Assembly (NCBI GenBank): GCA_028714675.1
Contig: JAQTLV010000004.1
Coordinates: forward strand, 55,440-119,439
Length of the DNA stretch: 64,000 nucleotides
Direction: 5' to 3'
DNA from: Sulfurovaceae bacterium
Lineage (GTDB): Bacteria > Campylobacterota > Campylobacteria > Campylobacterales > Sulfurovaceae
Shown: in pieces, positions 29,187 through 38,763 of the stretch
Position numbering within the stretch: position 1 is the stretch's first letter
Layout: the number at the start of each line of letters is the position of its first letter
Translations under genes and position numbers: made by a program
Notes under the pieces: generated by a model
Databases searched by the model: none
What the model was told of the DNA's origin: nothing
Seen by the model: the letters and a program-made list of their open reading frames with translations, nothing else

Positions 29187-29648
29187 TTACCACTTAGAGT
29201 AGGGGTGCGATATGAGGTTTGCATTTGTATATCTCATATCATCCGATACTTCAGAAGTTACCCATGATGGAAGTGCAAATGGTTCGTCTTCACTTGTTAG
29301 CTCTATCTCAGCGACGATAAGCCCTTTGTTTTCTTCTTCAAAGATATCCAATTCCCACAAATGATTTTCATGCATAATCTCATATCTAGTTTTTGATACG
29401 ATAAGCTCTTTGCACTCTTTTAGTAGTTCTATTCCATCTTGAAGTGGGATTTCATACTCAAACTCGCTTCTTGAGATATTGTTAGTAGGTTTACCTTTTA
29501 TAGTCAAATAAGCCTTATTTGTTGTTACCCTTACCCTTATACTAGGTGAGTGTGCCAAAAGGTATCCTTGGCGTATTTTTATGCCATCAACAAGGTTTGG
29601 CAGCTTACTCATATCTACTAAAAATTTTCTTTCTATCTCAAGTGCCAA
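29187..29648 (-). CDS. CYTH domain protein (probable triphosphatase)
   Basis: 153 residues. The ExExK signature is EIERK at residues 4-8, followed by KIRQGYLL and basic/acidic strands of the triphosphate tunnel (RVRVTTNKAYLTIKG, WELDIFEEEN). Single-domain bacterial CYTH proteins hydrolyse tripolyphosphate or thiamine triphosphate. It is 2 bases downstream of murA, so it is cotranscribed. Confidence 0.85.
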   Translation of the reverse strand: MALEIERKFLVDMSKLPNLVDGIKIRQGYLLAHSPSIRVRVTTNKAYLTIKGKPTNNISRSEFEYEIPLQDGIELLKECKELIVSKTRYEIMHENHLWELDIFEEENKGLIVAEIELTSEDEPFALPSWVTSEVSDDMRYTNANLISHPYSKW

Positions 29649-29650
29649 AA

Positions 29651-30913
29651 TTAGCCTTTTTTGCGTGTTATTTTCGCTCCTATGAGTGAAAGCTTACCTT
29701 CTAGGTTATCATACCCACGGTCTAGATGATATATTCTTCTAACATTTGTTGTACCTTCAGCTGCCAATGCACCAAGAACAAGAGCAGAACTTGCACGCAA
29801 ATCTGTTGCCATGACATCAGCACCATATAATTTTTCAACTCCATGAACTGCTGCAAGAGAGCCTTTGAGCCATATATCAGCACCCAAACGATTGAGTTCA
29901 CTCACATGCATAAATCTATTTTCAAATAATCTCTCTTCTATGATACTCTCTCCATCAGCAACTGTGGCAACAGCCATAAACTGAGCTTGCATATCTGTTG
30001 GAAATCCTGGATACTCTGTAGTGATAAGATGAGTTGGTTTTATAACCTCTGGAGAGTGTATAGTGATATTGTCATTATCTATATCAAAAGTACATCCCAT
30101 TTTTTCCAGTTTTGCTATCATGGATTTTATATGTTCTACATTTATTTTATTTAATGTTATATCAGAGTGTGTGATAGCAGCTGCACATAGATATGTTCCA
30201 GCTTCTATTCTATCTGGTATTATTTCTGTTTCTTTAAATTCAAGAGGTTTTCCATTTGTGCCAACTATCGTAAGTTCGCTTGTTCCTATACCTTGTATAT
30301 CAACACCTGCATCTCTTATCATTTCACACAATTGAACAACTTCAGGTTCAAGTGCTGCGTTCATGATGGTTGTAGTTCCATTTGCAAGTGCAGCCGCCAT
30401 AACGATATTTTCTGTTCCACCAACTGTAATTTTTTCAAATTCTATCTTAGCTCCCACAAGTCCATTTGGTGCTTCAGCTCTTACATAACCACCTTTTATC
30501 TCTATGATAGCTCCCATCGCTTCAAGAGCTTTTAGATGCATATCGATAGGTCTTTGTCCTATCGCACATCCACCAGGCAAACTTACTTCGCAGACTTTAA
30601 ATCTAGTCAATAATGGACCAAGTACCAATATAGACGCTCTCATTTGAGAAACTATCTCATAAACAGCTTTTGTTGAATTTATATCAGCATTGTTTATATC
30701 AGCAACAGTATCGTTATGTTCAACACTCCCACCTAGCATAGTCAAGAGTTTCAGAAGGGTTCTTATGTCAACGACATTTGGCAAATTTGTAAGTCTTACA
30801 TTTTTGTCACTTAGTAGCGTAGCTGCGATGATAGGAAGAGCAGCATTTTTTGCTCCACTTATAGTCACATTACCTTTTAGTTTATAACCACCTTCTATCT
30901 CTAGATAATCCAT
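29651..30913 (-). CDS. murA: UDP-N-acetylglucosamine 1-carboxyvinyltransferase
   Basis: First committed step of peptidoglycan synthesis, transferring enolpyruvate to UDP-GlcNAc. The active-site Cys is residue 116 in [14 protein letters not shown], i.e. the fosfomycin-sensitive Cys form. [10 protein letters not shown] and the EPSP-synthase-like repeats are present. At 420 residues it is complete. AAGGGA lies before the ATG. Confidence 0.96.
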   Translation of the reverse strand: MDYLEIEGGYKLKGNVTISGAKNAALPIIAATLLSDKNVRLTNLPNVVDIRTLLKLLTMLGGSVEHNDTVADINNADINSTKAVYEIVSQMRASILVLGPLLTRFKVCEVSLPGGCAIGQRPIDMHLKALEAMGAIIEIKGGYVRAEAPNGLVGAKIEFEKITVGGTENIVMAAALANGTTTIMNAALEPEVVQLCEMIRDAGVDIQGIGTSELTIVGTNGKPLEFKETEIIPDRIEAGTYLCAAAITHSDITLNKINVEHIKSMIAKLEKMGCTFDIDNDNITIHSPEVIKPTHLITTEYPGFPTDMQAQFMAVATVADGESIIEERLFENRFMHVSELNRLGADIWLKGSLAAVHGVEKLYGADVMATDLRASSALVLGALAAEGTTNVRRIYHLDRGYDNLEGKLSLIGAKITRKKG

Positions 30914-30945
30914 TAAAATCCCTTGGTAAAATATATTTAATTTTT

Positions 30946-30951
30946 ATTATA
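30946..30951 (-). promoter_or_regulatory. -10 hexamer of murA
   Basis: Minus-strand TATAAT about 33 bases before the murA start in the divergent AT-rich spacer. Confidence 0.5.
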
Positions 30952-31019
30952 TCGAAAGTAATATAAGCAAAAAATTTGTATTTTTGGAAAATTTATAGTA
31001 TATATTATAAAATATGTTG

Positions 31020-31025
31020 TATAAT
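31020..31025 (+). promoter_or_regulatory. -10 hexamer ahead of the hypothetical gene at 31058
   Basis: TATAAT 32 bases upstream of the ATG at 31058, in the murA-divergent spacer. Confidence 0.5.
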
Positions 31026-31057
31026 AGCAAATAATATATAAAATCAAGGTGGAGTTT

Positions 31058-31609
31058 ATGTCTAATGGTTTAAGCAGGCTTAAGGCACTAAATGAGAAAC
31101 TGGATAAAAAAATAAATTCTAAGCAAAATTTATTTGATAATGACTTTACAGCCGATAGTGCTGTATCTACAGATGAAATCAAGATAACAAAATCAGTTGA
31201 GATGGAGCCAAATAATATAGAAGACAGAACTCTAAATATGGAGTCTTTAAGAAAGCTTTTTGGAGAACTCAAGATTGATGAAAAATGTCCAAGTTTTAAT
31301 GATGTTTTTAAGTATAAAGCTATGAATTTGGCTGGAATTGGACTAAAAGACGATGATTTTGGAGAACTTAGAGTTGGCAAATATATACAAATTATAGCCA
31401 TCAGTTATGATGCTATAGGTGAAGAAAAGAAAAAAGCTAAAAATATATCATTGGGATATTATGGCAAAGGTGAACTGCTAGAAGTTGAAAAAAAATATAA
31501 AATTATAGAATTTATTCTAAGATGGAGATATGAAAAAGGTTTACAATCTATCGATAATTATATTCATTTACTCAACAAACTAAAAACATTATCAAAATCT
31601 TCAAACTAA
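31058..31609 (+). CDS. hypothetical protein
   Basis: 183 residues. The polar, probably disordered first 60 residues (Lys/Asp/Asn-rich) are followed by a compact helical part with FGELRVGKYIQIIAISYDA and a Trp-Arg-rich stretch. No recognised family. The ATG at 31058 is used because AAGG lies 8 bases ahead of it; a GTG at 31049 overlaps that site. It stands 51 bases before a UvrD-type helicase gene in the same direction, so the two may be cotranscribed. Confidence 0.6.
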   Translation: MSNGLSRLKALNEKLDKKINSKQNLFDNDFTADSAVSTDEIKITKSVEMEPNNIEDRTLNMESLRKLFGELKIDEKCPSFNDVFKYKAMNLAGIGLKDDDFGELRVGKYIQIIAISYDAIGEEKKKAKNISLGYYGKGELLEVEKKYKIIEFILRWRYEKGLQSIDNYIHLLNKLKTLSKSSN

Positions 31610-31660
31610 ACAACAATAAACTTTAGCTACAATCCGTTCAAAAAAAGAGGTTGAATAGAA

Positions 31661-33667
31661 GTGGCATTAAATACACTAAATTCAGAACAACTTAAAGCCG
31701 CTACGGCAAAACAGGGGCATAATCTTGTTATTGCAAGTGCTGGAACTGGGAAAACCTCTACCATAGTAGGAAGAATAGCTCATTTGCTATATTCTGGCAT
31801 AGATCCAAAGAAAATTCTACTTTTAACCTTTACTAATAAAGCAGCAGGAGAAATGTTAGCCCGTTTGGAGCGATTTTTCCCAAAAGAGATAGTATCACAA
31901 ATAGAATCAGGAACATTTCATGCAGTTTGTTATAGATGGCTAAAAGCGAGAGATAATAAAGTCTCACTAAAACAACCAAGTGAACTAAAGACACTTTTTA
32001 AAAGCATATATGAAGAATTTGATTTTTCTGGTGATGAACTTCAAGCATTTTCACCCCTTTATCTTTATGAACTTTATAGTTTGTATCAAAATGCATCTGT
32101 TGATACTTTTGACAAGTGGTTTTTGGAAAGTTATCCAGAGCATGAATGTTTTGTCGATAAGTATCTTCTTGTGATAGAGAAGTTTGAAGAGGAAAAGAGA
32201 GAATATGGTTTTGCATCTTTCAATGACTTGCTTCTTTATACAATAGGGTATTTGAGTACGGAGGATTTGTATTTCGAAGAAATACTTGTGGATGAGTATC
32301 AAGATACAAATACACTGCAAGGTGTATTGATTGATGCGATGAGACCAAAGTCTTTATTTTGTGTAGGCGATTATGATCAAAGTATCTATGCATTTAATGG
32401 TGCAAATATCGAAAATATATCAACATTTACTACGAGATATAAAGATGCAGATTTATTTTCCTTGATTACGAATTATCGTTCAACAGCTTCTATATTGGAG
32501 TTAGCAAATCGTGTAATAGAGTACAATCCCAGAATTTATCCAAAAGAGCTCAAAGTTGGATGTGACAAGCAAGACATTCCACCTAGATTGATGATATATA
32601 ATGAACTTTTTGAACAATATCACGCCATCGCTCATGCTATATACTCATCAAATGTTCCACATAATGATATCGCCGTAATTTTTAGAAACAATTCAAGTGC
32701 CGATGGCGTTGAAGCCTGCTTGAGAGAACTTGCTATTCCTTGTAAGAGAAAAGGAGGGACTAGTTTTTTTGATACAAAAGAGGTCAAATTTTTACTTGAT
32801 GTTTTGAGTCTTTACTCAAACCCAAAAGATATGATGGCGTTTTTGCATGTATTTGAGTACGCAAAAGGAGTTGGTCCTGCAGTAGCTAAAGATTTTTTCT
32901 TATCACTTGTTTATTTAGGAGAGGGTAATTTGTTAAAAGGTGTATTATCTCCATCTATAAATGAGTTGCCCAAAAAAAATACTCTAACAACAAATAGCCT
33001 TTTTGAGGGTGATGATGAGATGAAAAATGATTTTAAAAAGTCAAATCATCCTTTGTATTCTCATCAAAAGGCAGATAGTGATAATATGAAATTTTTTGAA
33101 AATATTAAAGAATATTATAATCAAATACAAAAGCAAAAAAGTCCTTCACATATGGTAGGAAAGCTAATGAAGTCGCCGCTGTATGAGAGTGTTGTGGAAC
33201 TTTTGAGTTTACAAAGATCAAGGCTCAAAAATGGAGAGATTGAAGAAAATAGATACATCCAAGCAAAAGAGAGAATTTCACAAAAAGCAATGCTTCTTTA
33301 TGAATTATCTAAAAACTATAATGAGATAGATAGGTTTTTAAATGCTATGATTTTAGGGGCAGGGGAGCTTACTCAAGGCGATGGAATAAATTTACTTACT
33401 GTTCATGCTAGTAAAGGACTAGAGTTCACGGATGTATATGTGGTTGATTTGATGGATGGAAGATTCCCAAACACTAAACTCATGAGTAGAGGTGGGGAGT
33501 TAGAAGAAGAGAGAAGACTCTTTTATGTTGCGGTAACCAGAGCTAAAGAAAAATTAAATCTATCATTTGCCTCTTATGATAAAGTCAAAAAAACAGAATT
33601 TAAACCATCTCAATTTTTATTTGAAGCCAAAATGTTAAAAGAAGAGGATTATTCTCTTGGCGCATAA
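31661..33667 (+). CDS. UvrD/Rep/PcrA-type superfamily 1 DNA helicase
   Basis: 668-residue 3'-5' helicase. The motifs run in order: LNSEQLKAAT (Q motif), ASAGTGKTSTIVGRI (I), LLLTFTNKAAGEML (Ia), VDEYQDTN (II), VGDYDQSIYAFNGA (III), TNYRSTASI (IV), LLTVHASKGLEFTDVYVV (V) and RRLFYVAVTRAKEKL (VI). It starts with GTG, with AGAGG about 10 bases upstream. Its 3' end overlaps rsmD on the other strand by 19 bases. uvrD, pcrA or rep cannot be told apart. Confidence 0.92.
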   Translation: MALNTLNSEQLKAATAKQGHNLVIASAGTGKTSTIVGRIAHLLYSGIDPKKILLLTFTNKAAGEMLARLERFFPKEIVSQIESGTFHAVCYRWLKARDNKVSLKQPSELKTLFKSIYEEFDFSGDELQAFSPLYLYELYSLYQNASVDTFDKWFLESYPEHECFVDKYLLVIEKFEEEKREYGFASFNDLLLYTIGYLSTEDLYFEEILVDEYQDTNTLQGVLIDAMRPKSLFCVGDYDQSIYAFNGANIENISTFTTRYKDADLFSLITNYRSTASILELANRVIEYNPRIYPKELKVGCDKQDIPPRLMIYNELFEQYHAIAHAIYSSNVPHNDIAVIFRNNSSADGVEACLRELAIPCKRKGGTSFFDTKEVKFLLDVLSLYSNPKDMMAFLHVFEYAKGVGPAVAKDFFLSLVYLGEGNLLKGVLSPSINELPKKNTLTTNSLFEGDDEMKNDFKKSNHPLYSHQKADSDNMKFFENIKEYYNQIQKQKSPSHMVGKLMKSPLYESVVELLSLQRSRLKNGEIEENRYIQAKERISQKAMLLYELSKNYNEIDRFLNAMILGAGELTQGDGINLLTVHASKGLEFTDVYVVDLMDGRFPNTKLMSRGGELEEERRLFYVAVTRAKEKLNLSFASYDKVKKTEFKPSQFLFEAKMLKEEDYSLGA

Positions 33668-34245
33668 TAACTAAGTGTGCTTTTGCCAAATTTTTTGGCT
33701 TTTGACAAACTAACATTTCCTATAATATTTGGTAATTCTATATTGCTCATATGTTCAACTATAACCATTTCACATATATCTTTATCTATTGATGATATGA
33801 GATCGATAGTTTTTTCATAAATATCATCCATATTTTCTCTTATAGCAAATGGTGGATCAAAATAAAAATATGTTTTTGTATTATCATTTTTCATCATGCT
33901 GTATATTATTTTAAACTTCTCAAAACTATTACCAAAAAGTATTGTAGAGTCACTTTGACTAATTGTTTTTACATTTTGCTCTAATGTATCAAGGGCAATT
34001 TTATTTTTTTCTATAAAGTAAGCATGTTTTGCTCCACGACTTAGAGCTTCTAGCCCGATAGATCCGCTTCCAGCAAAGACTTCAAAGAAGTTTTTATCAA
34101 TAAGATTAAATTGTAATGTATTAAATAGTGATTCTTTTAGGATTGATTTTGAACTTCTAGTAGTATCAATTGCTGGAATTTCTATAGGTTTGCCTTTATA
34201 TTTTCCTGCAATTATATGTGTTTTAAAATTTTTTGTTTGCTTCAT
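33649..34245 (-). CDS. rsmD: 16S rRNA (guanine966-N2)-methyltransferase
   Basis: SAM-dependent N2-guanine methyltransferase acting on 30S subunits. SAM-binding EVFAGSGSIGLEALSRGA and the catalytic DPPF (in YFYFDPPFA) are present; the N-terminal IIAGKYKGKPIEIP start is typical. At 198 residues the length is normal. It converges on and overlaps the helicase gene by 19 bases. Confidence 0.9.
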   Translation of the reverse strand: MKQTKNFKTHIIAGKYKGKPIEIPAIDTTRSSKSILKESLFNTLQFNLIDKNFFEVFAGSGSIGLEALSRGAKHAYFIEKNKIALDTLEQNVKTISQSDSTILFGNSFEKFKIIYSMMKNDNTKTYFYFDPPFAIRENMDDIYEKTIDLISSIDKDICEMVIVEHMSNIELPNIIGNVSLSKAKKFGKSTLSYYAPRE

Positions 34246-34270
34246 GGACGGAATTTTATCTTAATAACTT

Positions 34271-35590
34271 TTAAAATGAAACAATGCTTTGCAAAGTTTC
34301 GATTAATTGGCTCTTGCTTCTTGTTGTATTTAACTCTTTTGCCGGTTCTGTAGTCGAGATGATAGTCCTTCCTGTTATTAGTTTTGTCCAGTCATTTTGT
34401 CTAATACCCCAATAAGCATGCATAACTACAGGTTCATTATTGTATTCGCCGAGATATAGCACTATATGCCCAGGTACAAAAAGCATAGATCTAAATGGTT
34501 TTGCATTTTCTAAAATTTTTTTCTTTTTGTCATCTTTTTCTAGAGATTTTATGGATACTTGACATCCATTCCTAGCTTGTTGACCAGAATTTCTATCCAA
34601 AAATATACCAAATGGTGCAAAGAAATCCCTTGTCAATGCCGAACAATCTCTTGTCTCGTAATTTTCTCCCCATCCATAAGGCTCATTTTTAAATTGGGAT
34701 GCAATTTTTGTTATATTTTCAGGGGTAAATTTGAGTGGTTTGTGTGAAATAATTCCATTTTCTGTTGGGTTTAGTTTTGAAAGAATAGCATATCCATTTT
34801 TATCTTTTGTAGCAAAAAAATATCCATCTTTATCATATGGAAAAATTGTCCCCATTTTTACTAAACTTATAGCATGGTTGTCGTTATATAATCTTAAATT
34901 ATCTTTGATTGTTATTGCATAATTACCATTTTGAAATTGTTGTATAAAATTATCATCAACTAATGCAATATCTGATATCTTTACCCACCCAAAAGCATAA
35001 GCACCTTGCACAAAAGCCCATTTGCCATCTTTTGAGTAATGTGATATAAGAAGTGGCATATTTGGCGGATATGCACTATTTTGATTATAGTCGAAAGGAA
35101 ACCCTTCTCCTATTTGATTTGGATTTCTATAAAATGCTTCATCTGTTGGGAGTGATTTTAGATTTAGTCTTTTTATTGTTATCGCTTTTGCTTTTATAGT
35201 ATTGTAAGCTTCCATGTTTGCATTACTTATCCACCCCTCATATATCAATGGTGATATTTGTAGTGCATTTTCTCTAAAAATAGGTTTTTCTCTAACAAAT
35301 CTAGTCTCCCAGCCAAAGTCTTGTGGAGGAATTACGACTTCATCTTTATTCCACGGTGCAAAATATTTTTGATTGTACTGGCTGTCATATTTTTTTTGTT
35401 CTGCATAACTAAAAGCTTTAGCTTGATTTGCATAGTATGATAAATCTTGTGGTATGCTTGAGAGATCCGCAAACTCGGCTTTTGGCATCTTGTCTATTTT
35501 GCTGTGCTCCCTTTGACTCGGGCTTAGATAATATCCAGCATGAAGTATAGATATATTAAATAAAATAATAAAAAATAATTTTTTTGACAT
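34271..35590 (-). CDS. secreted NlpC/P60 peptidase with SH3b domains
   Basis: 439-residue exported peptidoglycan peptidase. Signal peptide of about 18 residues, an N-terminal 'stabilising' region, two SH3b-like segments (about 145-290) and a C-terminal NlpC/P60 domain. The catalytic Cys is in TRDCSALTRDFF and the His in GHIVLYLGEY. Relatives cut between D-Glu and the diamino acid of the stem peptide. The next gene is an Ala-Glu epimerase, which would act on the L-Ala-D-Glu released by such cleavage. Confidence 0.82.
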   Translation of the reverse strand: MSKKLFFIILFNISILHAGYYLSPSQREHSKIDKMPKAEFADLSSIPQDLSYYANQAKAFSYAEQKKYDSQYNQKYFAPWNKDEVVIPPQDFGWETRFVREKPIFRENALQISPLIYEGWISNANMEAYNTIKAKAITIKRLNLKSLPTDEAFYRNPNQIGEGFPFDYNQNSAYPPNMPLLISHYSKDGKWAFVQGAYAFGWVKISDIALVDDNFIQQFQNGNYAITIKDNLRLYNDNHAISLVKMGTIFPYDKDGYFFATKDKNGYAILSKLNPTENGIISHKPLKFTPENITKIASQFKNEPYGWGENYETRDCSALTRDFFAPFGIFLDRNSGQQARNGCQVSIKSLEKDDKKKKILENAKPFRSMLFVPGHIVLYLGEYNNEPVVMHAYWGIRQNDWTKLITGRTIISTTEPAKELNTTRSKSQLIETLQSIVSF

Positions 35591-35657
35591 TGCAAATCCT
35601 AGCTTTTCTATTTTTTATTATACTTTTGTTTTATTAATAGAGTATAAATGGTAAATA

Positions 35658-36728
35658 TTAGTAAGTTATCCCAAGTCCACTGTTTTTAGATAGAGTTATA
35701 TGACTTTCATCAAATATGACACTACAATTTTTTGGTTGATTTGCCAAAAGGGCAACAGCATCCAAATCTACCATATTTATAATATCTGACATTGCTGAGA
35801 CAAGATGCAAAGATGCAACTATACCTATAGGACCCTCTAGCATACATCCCATCATGCATTTAACATTATATTCTTTTGCTAATTTAGCAATTTTTAACGC
35901 CACACTTATCCCGCCACATTTAGCAAGTTTTATATTTAAAAAATCAGCCGATTTGGTTTCTAATATATATTTGGCTTGAGATAGGTTAAATACAGACTCA
36001 TCCGCCAAAATAGGGGTTTTTATTTTCCCTTTTATTTCTTTTAACCCACTTATATCATCAGCTTTTATTGGTTGCTCAAGTAGTTGTGGGAAGATGCCAA
36101 GATTTTCAACTTTTTGCATAATTTCTATAGTCTGTTCAACATTCCAGCCTTGATTTGCATCTAATCTGAGAATAGTGTCATTTGGTAAAGCACGATGTAT
36201 TTCTATAATTCTTTCTATATCTTTTTTTGCATTATTGCCTAGTTTTATTTTTAGCGTATCGTATCCAAGACTTACAGCACTCAAAGAGTCACTGACCATT
36301 TTGTTTATCTCATCTAAACTTATTGTTATATCGGTGGTAAAGGCGATTTTATCTCCACCCAAAAAAGAGAATAGGGGCTTATCACGATATTTTGATATTA
36401 AATCATATATGGCTATTTCAAGTGCCGATTTTGCAGTAGTATTGTGTAAAAGTTTAGAGTGAATTATGTTTATAATATCTTCAAAATTGGCATCAATATT
36501 TAAACCAATTAAAAAATTAGATATATATTCTATAGCTTCTTTCATAGTTCCAAGTGTTTCACCAGTAATTACTGCAGTAGGGGAGCCTTCTCCATATCCA
36601 ATCAGTCCATTTTCACATTCAATTATCACAACAATATCTTCAAGATTGGATACAGTTCTAAGGGCAGTTTTAAATGGAGTTTTAAGTGGGGATTGGAATA
36701 GGGTAGTTTGAATTGATTTAATTTTCAT
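35658..36728 (-). CDS. dipeptide epimerase (enolase superfamily, L-Ala-D/L-Glu type)
   Basis: 356 residues, enolase-superfamily fold of the muconate-lactonising subgroup. Catalytic KxK in LKIKLG, metal ligands in LRLDANQGW, EQPI and ADESV, and a second Lys in NIKLAKCGGI. This pattern fits L-Ala-D/L-Glu epimerases used in murein peptide recycling. The 67-base gap to the NlpC/P60 gene downstream on the same strand suggests a shared role, which is inference; other dipeptides are possible substrates. Confidence 0.82.
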   Translation of the reverse strand: MKIKSIQTTLFQSPLKTPFKTALRTVSNLEDIVVIIECENGLIGYGEGSPTAVITGETLGTMKEAIEYISNFLIGLNIDANFEDIINIIHSKLLHNTTAKSALEIAIYDLISKYRDKPLFSFLGGDKIAFTTDITISLDEINKMVSDSLSAVSLGYDTLKIKLGNNAKKDIERIIEIHRALPNDTILRLDANQGWNVEQTIEIMQKVENLGIFPQLLEQPIKADDISGLKEIKGKIKTPILADESVFNLSQAKYILETKSADFLNIKLAKCGGISVALKIAKLAKEYNVKCMMGCMLEGPIGIVASLHLVSAMSDIINMVDLDAVALLANQPKNCSVIFDESHITLSKNSGLGITY

Positions 36729-36739
36729 ACAGTTCTCTT

Positions 36740-36770
36740 TGGTACGATACTTGTTGCGAGTATCGTACCA
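36740..36770 (-). terminator. strong hairpin between the 68-codon gene and the epimerase gene
   Basis: Perfect 12-base inverted repeat TGGTACGATACT / AGTATCGTACCA with a 7-base loop. No U-run follows on either strand, so it is either a factor-dependent terminator, an mRNA-stabilising hairpin or an operator overlapping the epimerase promoter. Confidence 0.5.
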
Positions 36771-36784
36771 TTAAATAACTAAAA

Positions 36785-36991
36785 TTAAACTTCTTTTATC
36801 TCTTCTATTTGTGCTGCCAAAGATTTGATATCTTTGGCTAAAATTGCTCTTTTTTCTTCTATTATATTTTTATCAAAATCATTTTGTGCATATTCTAATG
36901 GTACTTTTAATGCTTTGTACTGATCTAATAATTCATTCTTTTTGTTCAATAATTTATCTAATGTATCAATAGTTTCTATCTCTTCTATCAT
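36785..36991 (-). CDS. small coiled-coil-like hypothetical protein
   Basis: 68 residues, charged and predicted fully helical with heptad spacing (LNKKNELLDQYKALKV ... IKSLAAQIEEI). Starts inside the last 26 bases of the upstream Tyr-rich protein gene in another frame, with a weak ribosome-binding site, so translation would be coupled. No family recognised. It could be spurious, but the composition is protein-like and it ends just before a hairpin. Confidence 0.5.
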   Translation of the reverse strand: MIEEIETIDTLDKLLNKKNELLDQYKALKVPLEYAQNDFDKNIIEEKRAILAKDIKSLAAQIEEIKEV

Positions 36992-37523
36992 AGTTATAAC
37001 TTCTTGTGTCTTGATTGTATGTGTTTATTCTGTCATTATTTCTATAGTTTTGATAATTATATCCAACTTTATGTTTATAATAAGTTCTTGGTTGATAGTA
37101 ATATTGTCCACCGCTGAGTCTATAGCCTTGGAAATAATAACGTCCATGTTTATAAATTCCACCATAATAATATCTTCCGTGATAAATATAAACAGGTTCA
37201 TTATTGTATCTATCATTTATAAGTACTATTTGGTTTCTATAATTATTATATCTTGGTTGATTATAGTATTTACCGCCATATAATTTAACGCCATTATGGT
37301 AATAATAACCATTTCTATAATCACCACCATAATAATATTTATCCTGATAAACATATACAGGTCTATCTGAATATTTATCTTTTGTGAAAACATTATCTAA
37401 AACAGCACCAGTTACTACACCAGCAACAAAAGATCTAGTATTTGAACTATCAGCGCTAGCCAAAGTTGATGTTGCCACAATTAGACCAACAACTATAATA
37501 TTTTTTAAATTTATTTTTTTCAT
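36966..37523 (-). CDS. exported Tyr/Gly/Asn-rich repeat protein
   Basis: 185 residues. A signal peptide ends near residue 24 (VATSTLASA). The mature protein holds a glycine-rich helix (FVAGVVTGAVLDNVF) and two tandem repeats of about 45 residues, each with the order PVYVY/PVYIY, KYYYGG/RYYYGG, YR-GYYY/KHGRYYF, G-KLYGG/GYRLSGG, QPR. The tail is Arg/Asp/Tyr-rich and low in complexity. The second ATG (37523) is preferred because GGAG lies 6 bases ahead. Role unknown; surface or periplasmic structural protein is possible. Confidence 0.68.
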   Translation of the reverse strand: MKKINLKNIIVVGLIVATSTLASADSSNTRSFVAGVVTGAVLDNVFTKDKYSDRPVYVYQDKYYYGGDYRNGYYYHNGVKLYGGKYYNQPRYNNYRNQIVLINDRYNNEPVYIYHGRYYYGGIYKHGRYYFQGYRLSGGQYYYQPRTYYKHKVGYNYQNYRNNDRINTYNQDTRSYNYDRRDRNY

Positions 37524-37583
37524 CATAATCTCCTTTTATTGATTATGAGAGAATGATAAATAAATAATGTGTAGCGATTGTGA

Positions 37584-37603
37584 AAGCTATTTTGCAATAG
37601 CTT
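37584..37603 (-). terminator. 8-bp hairpin with GCAA loop at the end of the DUF819 gene
   Basis: Minus-strand RNA would form AAGCTATT-GCAA-AATAGCTT, a perfect stem capped by a GNRA tetraloop, spanning the stop codon of the DUF819 gene. No U-run follows, so this may be 3'-end protection more than intrinsic termination. Confidence 0.4.
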
Positions 37604-38747
37604 CTAAAATTATTCCTACTGTTAGTCCGCCAGCAGTTCCTAAAATATATCCCATCAATGCCATAATTACGCCTATGGGTACCAATGCCTTTGAATATGC
37701 ACTTGCTAGTATCGGAGCAGATGCAACACCACCTATATTTGCCAAAGATGAAACACCTAGCGAGAAAAGATCTAATTTAAAAATTTTTGCAAAAATAATC
37801 ATAGAAACAAAATGAACCAATAATACAGTAAAGCCTGCGATAATATAAATAGGAGCTTGTGACATTTGGCTAAAATCGGCTCGCGATGCCATGAGAGCAA
37901 CCAAAAGATATAACATCATAGATGATATTATACTTGATCCAGCAACTTTGTTCAGAGGAGTCATAGCTCCAATTATTCCAAATAATGTAGAGAGTAATAC
38001 AATCCATGTATAATGACTTAAGAATTTTGTTGTCGGTAAGTACGAAGATATAAGATCACTAGAGATATTAACAAAAAATGATAGACCAAGTAAAAGAAAT
38101 ATTGAAGCAGTTGAAATTTCTTCATTTTGTGTATTTGTTTCGAGTTTTTTTGCTACATCATCAATTGCAGAAGTATCAGCATTGCTCCATACATTAAATC
38201 TGTGTCCAAATGGAACAAGAGCCAAAAGCAACATAACCCATAGTGTATAATTTATAGAGTCAGTGATTAGAATATTTCCCATAATGTCATTAGGAATATT
38301 TAAGGCTCCAGCAATTGCCATCATATTTCCAGTTCCACCTATCCATGATCCACTAAGAGCTGCAAATCCCATCCAAGAATTTTCTGCCAAAAGATTATGA
38401 AATATGCCAAAAGAGACAATAAATCCTAACATGATAGATAGTGTTGCGAGTAAAAAAGTAAATATCATTTTTTTACCGAGCTTGGCTATAGACCTCATAT
38501 CAGCATTTAAAAGCATTAAAAATATCATAGCTGGGAGCAGGGCATCTTTGAATGTGTTGTATGTTTTTTCTATGTTTTCACTTTTTCCCCATATCCCTAA
38601 AGTTGCTATTAACATTACGAAAGCATAAACGATTACAATACTTGGGAGTATATGAAAAATTTTAAAAGGATATTTTTTTTCTATCCACACTATCGAGCCA
38701 ATTATCATTATGAGTATTGCAATGTAGTGAAAACTATTTTCAATCAT
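37587..38747 (-). CDS. DUF819 family integral membrane protein
   Basis: 386 residues, about ten hydrophobic helices. The stretch SGSWIGGTGNMMAIAGALNIP and the late SLANIGGVASAPILASAY are recognisable as the glycine-rich motifs repeated in the two halves of DUF819 (YjcL-like) proteins, which resemble carboxylate or cation transporters. Substrate unknown. It follows the helicase gene with a 16-base gap. Confidence 0.82.
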   Translation of the reverse strand: MIENSFHYIAILIMIIGSIVWIEKKYPFKIFHILPSIVIVYAFVMLIATLGIWGKSENIEKTYNTFKDALLPAMIFLMLLNADMRSIAKLGKKMIFTFLLATLSIMLGFIVSFGIFHNLLAENSWMGFAALSGSWIGGTGNMMAIAGALNIPNDIMGNILITDSINYTLWVMLLLALVPFGHRFNVWSNADTSAIDDVAKKLETNTQNEEISTASIFLLLGLSFFVNISSDLISSYLPTTKFLSHYTWIVLLSTLFGIIGAMTPLNKVAGSSIISSMMLYLLVALMASRADFSQMSQAPIYIIAGFTVLLVHFVSMIIFAKIFKLDLFSLGVSSLANIGGVASAPILASAYSKALVPIGVIMALMGYILGTAGGLTVGIILEAIAK

Positions 38748-38763
38748 TTTAAATTCCTGTTTT

